From NCBI RefSeq assembly GCF_021648885.1, contig NZ_JAKJHZ010000009.1:248001-312000 (forward strand): a stretch of 64,000 nucleotides of DNA, written 5' to 3'. The notes beneath the pieces are model-generated. The model searched no databases, was not told the DNA's origin, and worked only from the letters and a program-made list of their open reading frames with translations. Made by a program: the position numbers and the translations under genes. This DNA comes from Nocardioides potassii (lineage in GTDB: Bacteria > Actinomycetota > Actinomycetes > Propionibacteriales > Nocardioidaceae). Every line of letters begins with the position of its first letter. The stretch's first letter is position 1. Positions 1 to 8,238 of this stretch are shown here, piece after piece.

Positions 1-299
1 GTGTCGCCCCAGATCCGAGTCAGCAGCGCGCTGCGGAGCGCGAAGTCCCAGCCGGCGTCGGGCAGCTCGCCGTCGGGGAGCGTGAAGGGCGCGGAGAACG
101 CCTTCGCCACGATCCGGCCGTCCGGGTCGAGCGCGACCAGCACGGTCTCCATGAAGTACTCCTCGAGGCAGGAGTAGTAGGAGTTTCCGATCGGGTCGTG
201 CTTCATGAACTCCGGCCACGAGGTCTCCATGTCCCAGAAGACGTCCCACGGCTGCGGCCGCTCGGCCAGCGTCACGATCTCCAGGTCCATGCCCGCCAT
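1..299 (-). CDS. Partial hypothetical protein, possibly GNAT acetyltransferase-related
   Basis: The reading frame starts with ATG at 299 and runs off the left edge, so only about 99 N-terminal residues are visible. They begin MAGMDLEIVTLAERPQPWD and include a phrase about the protein's own 'ALDPDGRIVAKAFSAPF'. That combination reminds me of actinobacterial proteins annotated as GNAT N-acetyltransferases, but the acetyl-CoA-binding motif would lie outside the window. It is the last gene of a minus-strand series after the disulfide reductase, 23 bases from it. The function is a weak guess; the reading frame itself is convincing from codon use. Confidence 0.55.
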   Translation of the reverse strand, partial: MAGMDLEIVTLAERPQPWDVFWDMETSWPEFMKHDPIGNSYYSCLEEYFMETVLVALDPDGRIVAKAFSAPFTLPDGELPDAGWDFALRSALLTRIWGD

Positions 300-322
300 T
301 GTGGTGACGGCGGCAACCGGAT

Positions 323-1693
323 TCACAACCGCTCGGCGACCCGGCGGGCGGCAACCTGCAGGATCTCCCACGCCGTGGAGAACGGCGGGGCGTAGGCGAG
401 GTCCATCCAGGCGAGGTCGTCGACGGTCCCGCCGGCCCAGAGGACGGCCGCCGCCGCGTCGATCCGCTTGCCGGCGCCGTGGCCGCCGACGACCTGCACG
501 CCGAGGAGCCGGCGGGTCGTGCGGTCGGCCATCACCCACAGGGCGATCGGCTCGGCCTCGGGCATGTAGCCGCTCGCGGTCGTGCCCTCGGTGAGCAGTG
601 CGACGGGCTCGTGGCCCGCTGCCTCGGCGTCCGACCGCGAGAGCCCGGTGCGAGCGATCTCGAGGTGCACCTCGCCGTAGGAGAACCGGGTGATCGACGT
701 GTCGGTCATCCCGTCGAAGGTCAGCGAGCCGCCGGCGAGGCTGTCGCCGAGCGCGCGCCCGTGCTTGTTGGCGTGCGTGCCGAGCGGACGGAAGACCCAC
801 TCGTCGTCGAGTCGGCGCCGCACCTCGCAGCAGTCGCCGGCGGCCCAGACGTGGTCGGCGACCCGGCCGTGCGGGTCGGGGCGCAGCGCGCCGCCGTCGG
901 TCAGCTCGACCTGTCCTTCGAGGAACGCCGTGGCCGGCCGTACGCCGATCGCCACCACGACGAGGTCAGCGTCCCGCGTGCCGCCGTCCCAGTGCACGCC
1001 GGTCACCCGGTCGCCGTCGAGCTCGAGCCCGGTCACCTCCGCGCCCAGCACCAGCTCGATCCCCGCGTCGCAGAGACCGACGTTGACGAGGTCGGACATC
1101 TCGTCCTCGAGCATCGACATCCCACGGGTGCGGGTGAGCACCGTGACCCCGAAACCCTTGCGCAGTGCGGCTTCCGCCACCTCGACGCCGACGTATCCGG
1201 CCCCCACGACGACCACGTGGCCGCCGTCGCCGACCTCGGCGAACCGCTCCAGCCACGAGGCTCCGTCGTCGAGGGTCTTCACGGTCCCCACGCCGCCGTA
1301 CGGCGTCCCGTCGGGCCGCAACGCCCAGTCCGGCACGACGGCCGGGGCGCCGGTGGCGACCACCAGCTCGTCGTACTCGAGCACGTCGCCGCCGTCGGTG
1401 GTGACCGTGCGCGCGGACAGGTCCGCGGAGACCACCTCGGTCGACATCCTGAGGTCGATGCCGGCGTCGCGGTGCGCGTCGCCGGACCGGGCGACGAGGT
1501 CCTCGGCCGAGGCGACGTCGCCCGCCATCAGGTAGGGGATTCCGCACGCGCTGTAGGAGGTGTGGGTGCCCTTGTCCAGGACGGTGATCGCGAGCTCGCG
1601 GCCCGTCCTCCGGGCCGTGCGCAGCGCCTGGTGCGCGGCCGACATCCCGGCGGCGTCGGCCCCGATGACGACGACCCGCGTGGGGGCCGTCAT
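323..1693 (-). CDS. FAD-dependent pyridine nucleotide-disulfide oxidoreductase (CoA-disulfide reductase/NADH oxidase-like)
   Basis: This 456-residue flavoenzyme has an N-terminal FAD-binding Rossmann motif (VVVIGADAAGMSAA, residues 7-20). The redox centre S-x-C-G-I-P-Y has a single cysteine at about residue 50, the hallmark of CoA-disulfide reductases and NADH oxidases as opposed to CxxxxC glutathione-reductase-type enzymes. A second Rossmann motif (VVVVGAGYVGVE) near residue 160 should bind NAD(P)H, and an 'AAGDC' FAD-contact motif sits near residue 290. The C-terminal dimerisation domain is present and there is no rhodanese domain. The start codon overlaps the stop of the upstream aldo/keto reductase (ATGA at 1690-1693), so the two are probably co-transcribed, perhaps for carbonyl or thiol stress. 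The substrate is unknown. Confidence 0.85.
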   Translation of the reverse strand: MTAPTRVVVIGADAAGMSAAHQALRTARRTGRELAITVLDKGTHTSYSACGIPYLMAGDVASAEDLVARSGDAHRDAGIDLRMSTEVVSADLSARTVTTDGGDVLEYDELVVATGAPAVVPDWALRPDGTPYGGVGTVKTLDDGASWLERFAEVGDGGHVVVVGAGYVGVEVAEAALRKGFGVTVLTRTRGMSMLEDEMSDLVNVGLCDAGIELVLGAEVTGLELDGDRVTGVHWDGGTRDADLVVVAIGVRPATAFLEGQVELTDGGALRPDPHGRVADHVWAAGDCCEVRRRLDDEWVFRPLGTHANKHGRALGDSLAGGSLTFDGMTDTSITRFSYGEVHLEIARTGLSRSDAEAAGHEPVALLTEGTTASGYMPEAEPIALWVMADRTTRRLLGVQVVGGHGAGKRIDAAAAVLWAGGTVDDLAWMDLAYAPPFSTAWEILQVAARRVAERL

Positions 1694-2742
1694 TGGCTGG
1701 TCGACTTCGACCAGAGGTTCACGTCCGAGTCGGTCGCGTAGCGCTCGATCTCCGCGAGCTCGTCCTCGCTGAGGGGCGGCCCGGACAGGGCGTCGAGGTT
1801 GGTGTCGAGCTGCTCGACGCTGGACGCGCCGATGACCGCACTGGTCACCCGCTCGTCACGCAGCACCCACTGCAGCGCGAGCTGGGCGAGCTTCTGCCCG
1901 CGCCGCTCGGCGATGCCGTTGAGCGCGCGCACCCGCGCGAGCACGTCGTCCTCCATGCCGGCGATCGTCGAGCCCTCGCGGGCCGCCCGGGAGTCCTCGG
2001 GCACCCCGTCGAGGTAGCGGTCGGTCAGCAGCCCCTGCGCCAGGGCCGTGAAGACGATGCATCCCATCCCCTGCGCCTCGAGCTCGTCGAGCAGGCTCGG
2101 GCCACCGTCCTGCGGCTCCTCGATCCATCGGTTCAGCATGTTGTAGGACGGCTGGTGGATGAGCAGCGGCGTCCCGAGGTCGCGGGCGATCCCGGCGGCC
2201 TCCCTGGTCCTCTCGGCCGAGTACGACGAGATACCGGCGTAGAGCGCCCGGCCGGACCGCACGGCCGTGTCGAGCGCCATCATCGTCTCCTCGACCGGGG
2301 TGTCCGGGTCGAACCGGTGGCTGTAGAAGATGTCGACGTAGTCCAGTCCCATCCGCGCCAGCGACTGGTCGAGCGAGGCGAGGACGTACTTCCGCGACCC
2401 GCCGCCCTGGCCGTACGGACCCGGCCACATGTCGTAGCCCGCCTTGGTCGAGATCACCAGCTCGTCGCGGTAGGACGCGAAGTCGTCCTTCAGGTAGCGC
2501 CCGAAGTTCTCCTCGGCCCGGCCGTAGGGAGGGCCGTAGTTGTTGGCCAGGTCGAAGTGGGTCACGCCACGGTCGAAGGCACGGCGCAGGATCGCGCGCT
2601 GCGTCTCCTCCGGCCGGTCGGTGCCGAAGTTCTGCCACAGCCCCAGCGAGAGGGCGGGAAGCTTGAGCCCGCTCCTCCCTGTGGACCGGTACTCCATGCC
2701 GGTGCCGTCGTCGTACCTGTCGGACGCTGCTTCGTAGGACAT
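1690..2742 (-). CDS. Aldo/keto reductase, YghZ-like (L-glyceraldehyde 3-phosphate reductase family)
   Basis: The 350-residue product aligns along its length, from memory, with E. coli YghZ, an NADPH-dependent reductase of L-glyceraldehyde 3-phosphate and methylglyoxal. Shared signatures include 'LPALSLGLWQNFG', 'THFDLANNYGPP', 'ISTKAGYDMWPGPYG', 'DYVDIFYSHRFD' and the C-terminal NADP-binding 'SAVIGASS'. The AKR tetrad Asp, Tyr, Lys, His is recognisable in these blocks. I chose the ATG at 2742 (MSYEAASDR) because the upstream 38 residues of the open frame are basic, low-complexity and unlike the family. It precedes the flavin disulfide reductase with a 4-base overlap and is divergent from the P450 gene. 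Confidence 0.9.
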   Translation of the reverse strand: MSYEAASDRYDDGTGMEYRSTGRSGLKLPALSLGLWQNFGTDRPEETQRAILRRAFDRGVTHFDLANNYGPPYGRAEENFGRYLKDDFASYRDELVISTKAGYDMWPGPYGQGGGSRKYVLASLDQSLARMGLDYVDIFYSHRFDPDTPVEETMMALDTAVRSGRALYAGISSYSAERTREAAGIARDLGTPLLIHQPSYNMLNRWIEEPQDGGPSLLDELEAQGMGCIVFTALAQGLLTDRYLDGVPEDSRAAREGSTIAGMEDDVLARVRALNGIAERRGQKLAQLALQWVLRDERVTSAVIGASSVEQLDTNLDALSGPPLSEDELAEIERYATDSDVNLWSKSTSQ

Positions 2743-2854
2743 GCCCCCATCCTGCCGCCTCGGCCGACGCGCAGGTCGCCCTCGGGGGTGTCCCGGGGAC
2801 GTCTCCGGGCTGTACCGGATGGATCGAATGGTCCGACAGGAGTCCACTGGACGC

Positions 2855-4099
2855 ATGACCCTGCGAGGAACGGCCCTGCGGCTGGCGGTGTCGTCCGCTC
2901 GCCGGATCCCCTCCGCCTATCGCTACCCGCTCCAGCGCGACGGCGTCGACCCGGTCCCCCGCCTCGAGGCCGCCCGCGCCCGCGGCGACGTCGTACGCCT
3001 GGCCAGCCTGTTCGGCACGCGGGTCTGGCTCGTCACGGGGTACGACGTCGCCCGGGCCGTGCTGGCCGACTCCGAGGTGTTCGCCAACGACGTGCGCCAC
3101 TTGATCGGCCGGCAGGACCGCGCGCCGGCCGAGCGGATCGGCGGCCTCGGCATGACGGACGCACCCGACCACGACCGGTTGCGCCACGTGCTGACGCCGT
3201 ACTTCACCCGGCGTCGCCTGGCCGAGCTCCAGCCCGACATCGACCGGGTCGTCGCCGAGGCGCTCGACGACCTGGCCGCGCACGGCCCCGAGGTCGACCT
3301 CGTGGAGCGGTTCGGCTTCGCCGTGCCGTTCGGGGTGATCTGCGACCTGCTCGGCATGCCGGAGGTGGATCGTCTGGAGTTCCGCCAGCGAGGGGCCGCC
3401 CGCTTCGACCTGCGCGACGGTGGCTCGGGCATCTTCGCGACCGCGGCCGGGACCAGGCAGTTCCTCATCGACCTCGTCGCAGCCGAGCGACGCTCGCCGC
3501 GCCTGGGTCGACCCGACGGCCTGGTCGCCCGGATGGTCGCCGAGCACGGCGACGACCTCGACGACGTCGAGCTCGGCGGCCTCGCCGACGGCGTCTTCCT
3601 CGGCGGCTACGAGACCAGCGCGAGCATGCTGTCCCTCGGCACGTGGGTGCTGCTCCAGCACCCGATCGTCTGGAAGACCCTGCAGCGCGGGGACCCCGCT
3701 GAGGTCGACCAGGTCGTCGAGGAGCTGCTCCGCTTCGTGTGCCCGGTGCAGGTCGCCTTCCCGCGCATCGCCCGGCGCGACCTCGTGGTCGGCGAGCAGC
3801 CCGTGCGGGCCGGCGACGTGGTCGTGGTGTCCCTCACCGGCGCGGGTCGCGACCCCGCCCGCCACGTCGACGCCGGGCACTTCGACCCGACCACCGCGTC
3901 GGCCGGCACCTTGGCGTTCGGCCACGGGCTGCATCGTTGCGTCGGCGCCGAGCTCGCGCGGATGGAGCTGCGCACCGCGCTCGTCGCGCTCGCGCAACGC
4001 TTCCCCGACCTGTCGCTCGCGTGCGACCCGGCGGACCTGCGGTTCACCGAGCTCGCCATCGTCCACGGCGTCGAGTCGCTGCCCGTCCGGCTGGGATGA
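2855..4099 (+). CDS. Cytochrome P450
   Basis: This is a soluble bacterial P450 of 414 residues. The heme-binding loop F-G-x-G-x-H-x-C is present as FGHGLHRCVG with the thiolate cysteine at residue 362. The K-helix ExxR is seen in 'EELLRF'. The I-helix oxygen-activation segment reads 'LGGYETSAS', keeping the threonine of AGxxT. The open frame continues upstream with ATGs at 2819 and 2828. I prefer 2855 because the protein then has normal family length and AGGAG lies at 2838-2842. No ferredoxin or ferredoxin reductase gene is adjacent, so the redox partner must be encoded elsewhere. The substrate cannot be inferred. Confidence 0.9.
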   Translation: MTLRGTALRLAVSSARRIPSAYRYPLQRDGVDPVPRLEAARARGDVVRLASLFGTRVWLVTGYDVARAVLADSEVFANDVRHLIGRQDRAPAERIGGLGMTDAPDHDRLRHVLTPYFTRRRLAELQPDIDRVVAEALDDLAAHGPEVDLVERFGFAVPFGVICDLLGMPEVDRLEFRQRGAARFDLRDGGSGIFATAAGTRQFLIDLVAAERRSPRLGRPDGLVARMVAEHGDDLDDVELGGLADGVFLGGYETSASMLSLGTWVLLQHPIVWKTLQRGDPAEVDQVVEELLRFVCPVQVAFPRIARRDLVVGEQPVRAGDVVVVSLTGAGRDPARHVDAGHFDPTTASAGTLAFGHGLHRCVGAELARMELRTALVALAQRFPDLSLACDPADLRFTELAIVHGVESLPVRLG

Positions 4100-4105
4100 C
4101 GGTCG

Positions 4106-4111
4106 TACCCT
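4106..4111 (+). promoter_or_regulatory. Putative -10 element of a leaderless promoter for the sortase gene
   Basis: TACCCT fits the actinobacterial TANNNT -10 consensus and ends 7 bases before the GTG start at 4119. Transcription would therefore begin at or within a base or two of the start codon. No convincing -35 hexamer is seen. The same layout recurs before several other genes in the window. Confidence 0.4.
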
Positions 4112-4118
4112 CCAACAG

Positions 4119-4823
4119 GTGGTCCGCACCTCGCTCGTCCTCGCCGCCGTCGTCGCGGTGACGTCGGCCTGCACGGTCGACGACCCGCGGCGGTCCGCGC
4201 CGACGACGACCACCTCGAGCCCGTCGCCGGCACCCACGTCGACGCGTCCGACGACCACCCCCACGCCGAGCGCGACCGCGACGCCCACCCCAGCACCCGA
4301 GGCCGCACCCGAGCCGAAGCGCTCCTTCGTCACCATCCCGGCGATCGGCCTGGAGGACTTCCCCGTCGTGCGCTACCGGGGGTCACCCGACGACGGCCCG
4401 GGGACCGCGCTGCAGAACGCCGGAGAGATGGCCTCGCCGCGCGGCGCCCGCGGCGGAGTCGGTCCGGGCGAGATCGGCAACCACATCATCACCGGGCACC
4501 GGCTCACCGGCACCGCTCCGCTGCGGGACTCCCCGTCCCTGCGCCGCGGTGACCGGATCCTGGTGCGGACCGGCGACACGGTGTTCGTCTACGAGGTGCG
4601 CCGCACCCGCTGGACGTCCTTCCGGCAACCCCGGTCGCTGCAGGCCCAACGCGCGCCCGTGCCTGGCCGGATCGGCGAGGAGGCGACCGAGCCGATGATC
4701 ACCCTCTCCACCTGCGCCACGCTCGAGGACCACGCCGCGGGCAACTACTGGTCCGACGAGTTCGACAACCCCGAGCACCGCATCGACAAGATCGGCGTGC
4801 TCGTGGACACCCGTCCCGCCTGA
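4119..4823 (+). CDS. Sortase family protein with N-terminal lipoprotein-like or membrane anchor
   Basis: The 234-residue product begins with a short hydrophobic signal ending in 'VTSAC' at Cys18. This could be a lipobox, although Thr at -3 is atypical, so an uncleaved anchor is also possible. A Thr/Pro/Ser-rich wall-spanning linker follows (about residues 25-65), then a sortase domain. The catalytic set is visible: His127 in 'IITGHR', Cys199 in 'TLSTC' and Arg221 in 'EHRIDK'. Class E or a related actinobacterial class is most likely. No LPxTG-type substrate or pilin gene is adjacent, so it may be a housekeeping or orphan sortase. The GTG at 4119 is chosen because it gives the complete signal segment. 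Confidence 0.82.
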   Translation: MVRTSLVLAAVVAVTSACTVDDPRRSAPTTTTSSPSPAPTSTRPTTTPTPSATATPTPAPEAAPEPKRSFVTIPAIGLEDFPVVRYRGSPDDGPGTALQNAGEMASPRGARGGVGPGEIGNHIITGHRLTGTAPLRDSPSLRRGDRILVRTGDTVFVYEVRRTRWTSFRQPRSLQAQRAPVPGRIGEEATEPMITLSTCATLEDHAAGNYWSDEFDNPEHRIDKIGVLVDTRPA

Positions 4824-4865
4824 AATCCTGTTGTCCGGCAGTATCCGGTCGAGTTGGATCTCGCC

Positions 4866-5798
4866 ATGAGCGAGCCGCAGGACCGCTGGCGAGATCCCCA
4901 GTTCGTCTCCGGGGCGCACGCGTGGATCCACGAGCAGCTGGACCACACCGTCTCGCCCGTGCTCGAGATCCAGCAGACGCACGTCACCGACTGGTCGACG
5001 GTCATGCGCGTGACCACGCGGTACAGGACGTCGTGGTTCAAGGCCAACGACGAGTCGATGCGGCACGAGGCAGCGGTGACCGCGTTCCTCGCGCCACGTT
5101 CCGGTGAGCGGGTGCCCCGGCCCCAGGCGTACGACCCCGGCACCGGCTGGATGCTGACGGCCGACATGTCGCCGCGCCTGCGTGAGGTGATCGCAGAGGA
5201 ACGCTCCCTCGCGCGATGGCACGACGCGCTGCGCGGCTACGCTGGGATCCAGATCGCCTGCGAGGACGCGGTGGACGAGCTCCTCGCCCTCGGCCTGCCC
5301 GACCGCCGACTGGCGACGCTGCCCGGCGCGTACGCCGACCTGGTGGCGGGCCTCCCCGACGCGGACCGGCGCCTGCCTCCCGCGTCGGACGTCGAGGAGC
5401 TCTGCGCCCGGCTGGCGTCGTACGGCATCCGGGAGACGGTGCAGCACGACGACCTCCACGACGGGCAGGTGTTCCTACCGACGCACTCCCACGCGCACAT
5501 CCTCGACTGGGGAGACGCCTGCGTCTCGCACCCCTTCTTCACCCTCGCCGTCACGCTGGAGGGCGTGATCGCGTGGGGGGTCGAGGACGTCGAGGACTCC
5601 GAGGACCTCGGCCCCCACCTGACGGCCTACCTCGAGCCGTACGCCGCCCGCTACGGCACCACGGTGGCCCACCTGCGCGGCGCCGCGGAGATCGCGATGC
5701 GCCTCGGCTGGGTCTGCCGCGCCGTCAACGGACACCTGCCCCAGGACCCTGACCGCACCCGCGTGCGGCTCAAGATGTTCCTCGACGGCAAGCCCTAG
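4866..5798 (+). CDS. Aminoglycoside phosphotransferase (APH)-family protein
   Basis: This 310-residue protein has the C-terminal kinase motifs of the APH/choline kinase fold. The catalytic loop reads 'QHDDLHDGQVF' near residue 195 and a metal-binding 'LDWGD' lies near residue 217. In the loop, the Asn that normally follows the catalytic Asp (HxDxxxxN) is replaced by Gln. Family members phosphorylate antibiotics, sugars or amino alcohols, and nothing here identifies the substrate. The ATG at 4866 is chosen; an in-frame TTG at 4854 sits 6 bases after a -10-like TATCCG and could be a leaderless start. Its stop codon overlaps that of the convergent methyltransferase gene in a shared CTAG. Confidence 0.75.
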   Translation: MSEPQDRWRDPQFVSGAHAWIHEQLDHTVSPVLEIQQTHVTDWSTVMRVTTRYRTSWFKANDESMRHEAAVTAFLAPRSGERVPRPQAYDPGTGWMLTADMSPRLREVIAEERSLARWHDALRGYAGIQIACEDAVDELLALGLPDRRLATLPGAYADLVAGLPDADRRLPPASDVEELCARLASYGIRETVQHDDLHDGQVFLPTHSHAHILDWGDACVSHPFFTLAVTLEGVIAWGVEDVEDSEDLGPHLTAYLEPYAARYGTTVAHLRGAAEIAMRLGWVCRAVNGHLPQDPDRTRVRLKMFLDGKP

Positions 5799-6391
5799 GC
5801 GCGGCGCGTCTCCAGGACCCGGAAGCCCTTGTGGCTGGCGAGCCGCTGGGTGGGCCAGCCCTGCTCGCCGAGCCAGCGCTGGAGGGAGTCGGCGCCGAGG
5901 TTCTTGCCGACGACCATGACCATCCGGCCGCCCGGCGCCAGCCGGGGCAGCCAGGTCAGCAGGAGGTCGTGCAGCGCCTCCTTGCCGATGCGGATGGGCG
6001 GGTTCGACCAGATCTCGTCGAAGACCTGGTTGGACGGCACCTGATCGGGCAGGCACGCGACGAAGCGCGAGTCGAGACCGGCGGCACGGGCGTTCTCGTT
6101 GGCCAGCAGGATCGCGCGCTCGTTGACGTCGACGCCGGTGACGTTGGCGAGCGGGACCGCGCGGGCGAGCGCGAGCCCGATGACGCCGTAGCCGCAGCCG
6201 AGGTCGAGGAACTGCCCCTGGACCGGCGGGTCGAGCTCGCGGAACAGCACGGCCGTCGCGTGGTCGAGGTGGCCGCGGCTGAAGACCCCGGATCCCGTGT
6301 CGAGGGTCAGCTCGTGGCCCCAGAGCTCGGCGGTGAAGCGCTCGCGCTCGAACGGAACGCTCGGGTCGGCGGAGAAGTAGTGCTCAGGCAT
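5795..6391 (-). CDS. Class I SAM-dependent methyltransferase, RsmC/small-domain type
   Basis: The 198-residue product carries the SAM-binding motif I '[16 protein letters not shown]' and the catalytic motif IV 'SNPPI', which is typical of N-methyltransferases acting on exocyclic or ring nitrogens of nucleic acid bases. It resembles the catalytic half of 16S rRNA G1207 methyltransferase RsmC, but lacks the second domain of the E. coli protein, so a 16S rRNA or other RNA target is inferred, not shown. The start at 6391 (MPEHYFS) overlaps the end of truA by 8 bases. The two genes are therefore probably translated from one mRNA, both serving RNA modification. Confidence 0.82.
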   Translation of the reverse strand: MPEHYFSADPSVPFERERFTAELWGHELTLDTGSGVFSRGHLDHATAVLFRELDPPVQGQFLDLGCGYGVIGLALARAVPLANVTGVDVNERAILLANENARAAGLDSRFVACLPDQVPSNQVFDEIWSNPPIRIGKEALHDLLLTWLPRLAPGGRMVMVVGKNLGADSLQRWLGEQGWPTQRLASHKGFRVLETRRA

Positions 6392-7220
6392 CGATCGCCT
6401 CTCTCTTGGCACGGGCGCGGTCGGCCTGGGCGGCCAGCTCCGTGTCGTCGGGGTAGCCGACCTCCTCCAGCGTCAGCCCGTGCGCGTGCACGACGCGCAC
6501 GCCGGCGTCGCGGCGGCGTCCGGCCATCACCTCGGCCGGCCAGGTGGTCGGTCGGCGGCCCTCGCCGACGGCGATCAGGCTGCCGACGAGCGCCCGCACC
6601 ATGTTGTGGCAGAACGCGTCGGCGCGGACCGACCCGACGGCCCGGCCGGCCTCGTCGCGACTCCAGGAGAGGTCGAGCAGGGTGCGCACGGTCGTCGCTC
6701 CCTCGCGCTGCTTGCAGAAGGCGGCGAAGTCCTGGAGCCCGACCAGTGGCGCCGAGGCGGCGTTCATCGCGTCGAGGTCGAGGCGGCGGGGCCAGGTCAG
6801 CACGTGGCCGCGCACGAGCGGGTCGGCGAGCTCCTGCGCGTCGGCGATCCGGTAGGCGTAGCGGCGCCAGACAGCGGAGAAGCGGGCATCGAACCCGGCG
6901 GGGGCCTCGCTGATCCGTCGTACACGCAGGTCGGGCGGGAGGATCCCGTCCACCCGGAGGGCCAGGGCGTCGAGCGGCGGGTCGGTCGAGCGTCCGGCGG
7001 ACGACGTCACCAGGTCGGGATCGACGTCGAGGTGGGCGACCTGCCCGCGTGCGTGGACGCCGGCGTCCGTACGCCCGGCCACCGTGACCCGCACCTCCGG
7101 GACCCGCAGGGCCGTGGCGAGGGCTGCCTCGAGGGTGCCCTGCACGGTGCGCAGCGTGGGCTGCGCCGCCCACCCGGAGAAGTCGGCGCCGTCGTAGGCA
7201 CAGTCGATCCGCAGGCGCAC
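6384..7220 (-). CDS. truA: tRNA pseudouridine(38-40) synthase
   Basis: This 278-residue protein converts uridines 38-40 of the tRNA anticodon arm to pseudouridine. The catalytic aspartate Asp52 lies in the family signature '[13 protein letters not shown]'. The N-terminal '[13 protein letters not shown]' and the '[11 protein letters not shown]' segment near the C-terminus are also characteristic. In many actinobacteria truA directly follows rplQ. Here about 4.2 kb of mostly opposite-strand genes separates them. The downstream methyltransferase gene overlaps it by 8 bases. Confidence 0.95.
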   Translation of the reverse strand: MRLRIDCAYDGADFSGWAAQPTLRTVQGTLEAALATALRVPEVRVTVAGRTDAGVHARGQVAHLDVDPDLVTSSAGRSTDPPLDALALRVDGILPPDLRVRRISEAPAGFDARFSAVWRRYAYRIADAQELADPLVRGHVLTWPRRLDLDAMNAASAPLVGLQDFAAFCKQREGATTVRTLLDLSWSRDEAGRAVGSVRADAFCHNMVRALVGSLIAVGEGRRPTTWPAEVMAGRRRDAGVRVVHAHGLTLEEVGYPDDTELAAQADRARAKREAIDA

Positions 7221-7283
7221 GTCGTGATCCTAGGACCGTCTGGACCACCTGCCGAAAGTGGTGCCGTGCTCCGTTTCTTTACC

Positions 7284-7289
7284 TAGGCT
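7284..7289 (+). promoter_or_regulatory. Putative -10 element, leaderless promoter of the small secreted protein
   Basis: TAGGCT is separated by 6 bases (GGAGGT) from the GTG at 7296. That spacing would place the transcription start on or just before the start codon. The GGAGG in the gap could alternatively act as a ribosome binding site for the ATG at 7299 in a longer transcript, so the call is tentative. Confidence 0.4.
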
Positions 7290-7295
7290 GGAGGT

Positions 7296-7781
7296 GTGAT
7301 GCGGACGATCGCACGGCTCGTGCTCCTGCTCCTGGTGTCGACCCTGTTCCCGCTGCAGGCTGCCGCGGCGTCGGCGCCCGCACCGACGGTGTCCTCCTCG
7401 CGGCTTCTCACGGACACTGACGGCGACGGCCTCGACGACACCAGGGACGGCTGCCCGACGGTCGCCGCCGCCACCTCGACCGGCTGCCCGTTGGAGCCCC
7501 GGTCGGTCTCCCTGACGTGGCTCGCGGGCAAGCAGAGCCTCCAGGTGCGGGTCACGTCACCGGTGGGCGCGTGCGCGCAGCGCGCCCGCGTCGCGGTGTT
7601 CCGGGTCCGCCCCCACAAGGACTACAAGGTCTTCGGCGGCAGCACGAGCTTCAGCGGCCGGCTGAAGGTGAAGGTGGCGCGCGGCGCCACCTACTACGTG
7701 ACGGTGCCGACGTCGTACGCCTCCGGGGTGGCGGAGTGCGGCACCGCGAAGTCTCGGAAGGTCGCCGCCACGCGCGGCTGA
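7296..7781 (+). CDS. Small secreted protein with a thrombospondin type 3-like calcium motif
   Basis: The 161-residue product starts with a clear Sec signal peptide (hydrophobic core RLVLLLLVSTLFPL, likely cleavage after 'AAAAS'). The mature part begins with an Asp-rich 'DTDGDGLDDTRDGCP' loop, the calcium-binding pattern of thrombospondin type 3 repeats. A beta-rich basic domain containing three more cysteines follows. I do not recognise a specific family for the C-terminal part. It stands alone between truA (divergent) and the ArsR operon and is probably exported to the wall or medium. The start may be GTG 7296 or ATG 7299. Confidence 0.7.
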   Translation: MMRTIARLVLLLLVSTLFPLQAAAASAPAPTVSSSRLLTDTDGDGLDDTRDGCPTVAAATSTGCPLEPRSVSLTWLAGKQSLQVRVTSPVGACAQRARVAVFRVRPHKDYKVFGGSTSFSGRLKVKVARGATYYVTVPTSYASGVAECGTAKSRKVAATRG

Positions 7782-7790
7782 CCACGTTGT

Positions 7791-7806
7791 TCAACCAAAT
7801 GGTTGA
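7791..7806. promoter_or_regulatory. Palindromic operator 1 of the ArsR-type operon
   Basis: TCAACCAAATGGTTGA is a 16-base inverted repeat with 7-base arms around AA. Its right arm overlaps the -35 hexamer TTGACA (7803-7808). It shares its outer sequence with a second site exactly 45 bases downstream, about four helical turns. Together they bracket the promoter, as expected for autorepression by the downstream dimeric winged-helix regulator. Confidence 0.7.
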
Positions 7807-7832
7807 CAACACTCCTCCCGCGGTCGTACCTT
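7803..7832 (+). promoter_or_regulatory. Promoter of the ArsR/SRPBCC operon
   Basis: A perfect -35 hexamer TTGACA (7803-7808) is followed after 18 bases by a -10-like TACCTT (7827-7832). The -35 overlaps operator 1, and operator 2 (7836-7851) covers the expected transcription start. A ribosome binding site GAGGAAGG lies between operator 2 and the ATG at 7864. Confidence 0.6.
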
Positions 7833-7835
7833 CAT

Positions 7836-7851
7836 TCAACCGATCAGTTGA
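7836..7851. promoter_or_regulatory. Palindromic operator 2 of the ArsR-type operon
   Basis: TCAACCGATCAGTTGA is a 16-base inverted repeat with 5-base arms (TCAAC/GTTGA). It is the same length and has the same ends as operator 1. It lies just upstream of the ribosome binding site of the regulator gene. Confidence 0.65.
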
Positions 7852-7863
7852 GGAAGGTGTCCG

Positions 7864-8238
7864 ATGGCCGACCAGCTCTCCCGGGTCTTCGCCGCGTTGG
7901 CAGATCCGACCCGTCGCGACATGGTGGCGCGCCTCGCCGAGGCCGACCACACGGTCAACGACCTGGCCGCGCCCTACGACGTGAGCCTCCAGGCCGTCTC
8001 CAAGCACCTCAAGGTGCTCGAGGACGCCGGCCTGGTGACCAGGACCCGCGAGGCGCAGCGCCGGCCGGTGCACCTGGAGGCCGAGGTGTTCGACCTGATG
8101 ACGAAGTGGATCGAGCGCTACCGCCGACAGGCCGAGGAGCGCTACTCGCGCCTCGACGCCGTGCTCGCGCGGATGCAGGACGACGACGGCGACACCGCGG
8201 CCACGACCGCCCAGCAGCAGGAAGGAACCGCATCATGA
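7864..8238 (+). CDS. ArsR-family winged-helix transcriptional regulator
   Basis: The 124-residue protein has the ArsR/SmtB fold: 'ALADPTRRDMVARL' (helix 1-2), 'YDVSLQAVSKHLKVLEDAGLV' (helix-turn-helix recognition region, about residues 39-59) and a beta-wing. No metal-binding ELCVCDL cysteine motif is present, so it belongs to the non-metal ArsR subgroup that is commonly paired with SRPBCC proteins. It is the first gene of a four-gene operon and its own promoter carries two matching palindromes, so autorepression is inferred. Its stop overlaps the next start (ATGA). The inducing ligand is unknown. Confidence 0.88.
   Translation: MADQLSRVFAALADPTRRDMVARLAEADHTVNDLAAPYDVSLQAVSKHLKVLEDAGLVTRTREAQRRPVHLEAEVFDLMTKWIERYRRQAEERYSRLDAVLARMQDDDGDTAATTAQQQEGTAS

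Noticed and set aside
1856..4336. An 826-residue minus-strand open frame
   Set aside because: It is antisense to the P450 and sortase genes and out of frame with the aldo/keto reductase, with a repetitive low-complexity translation.
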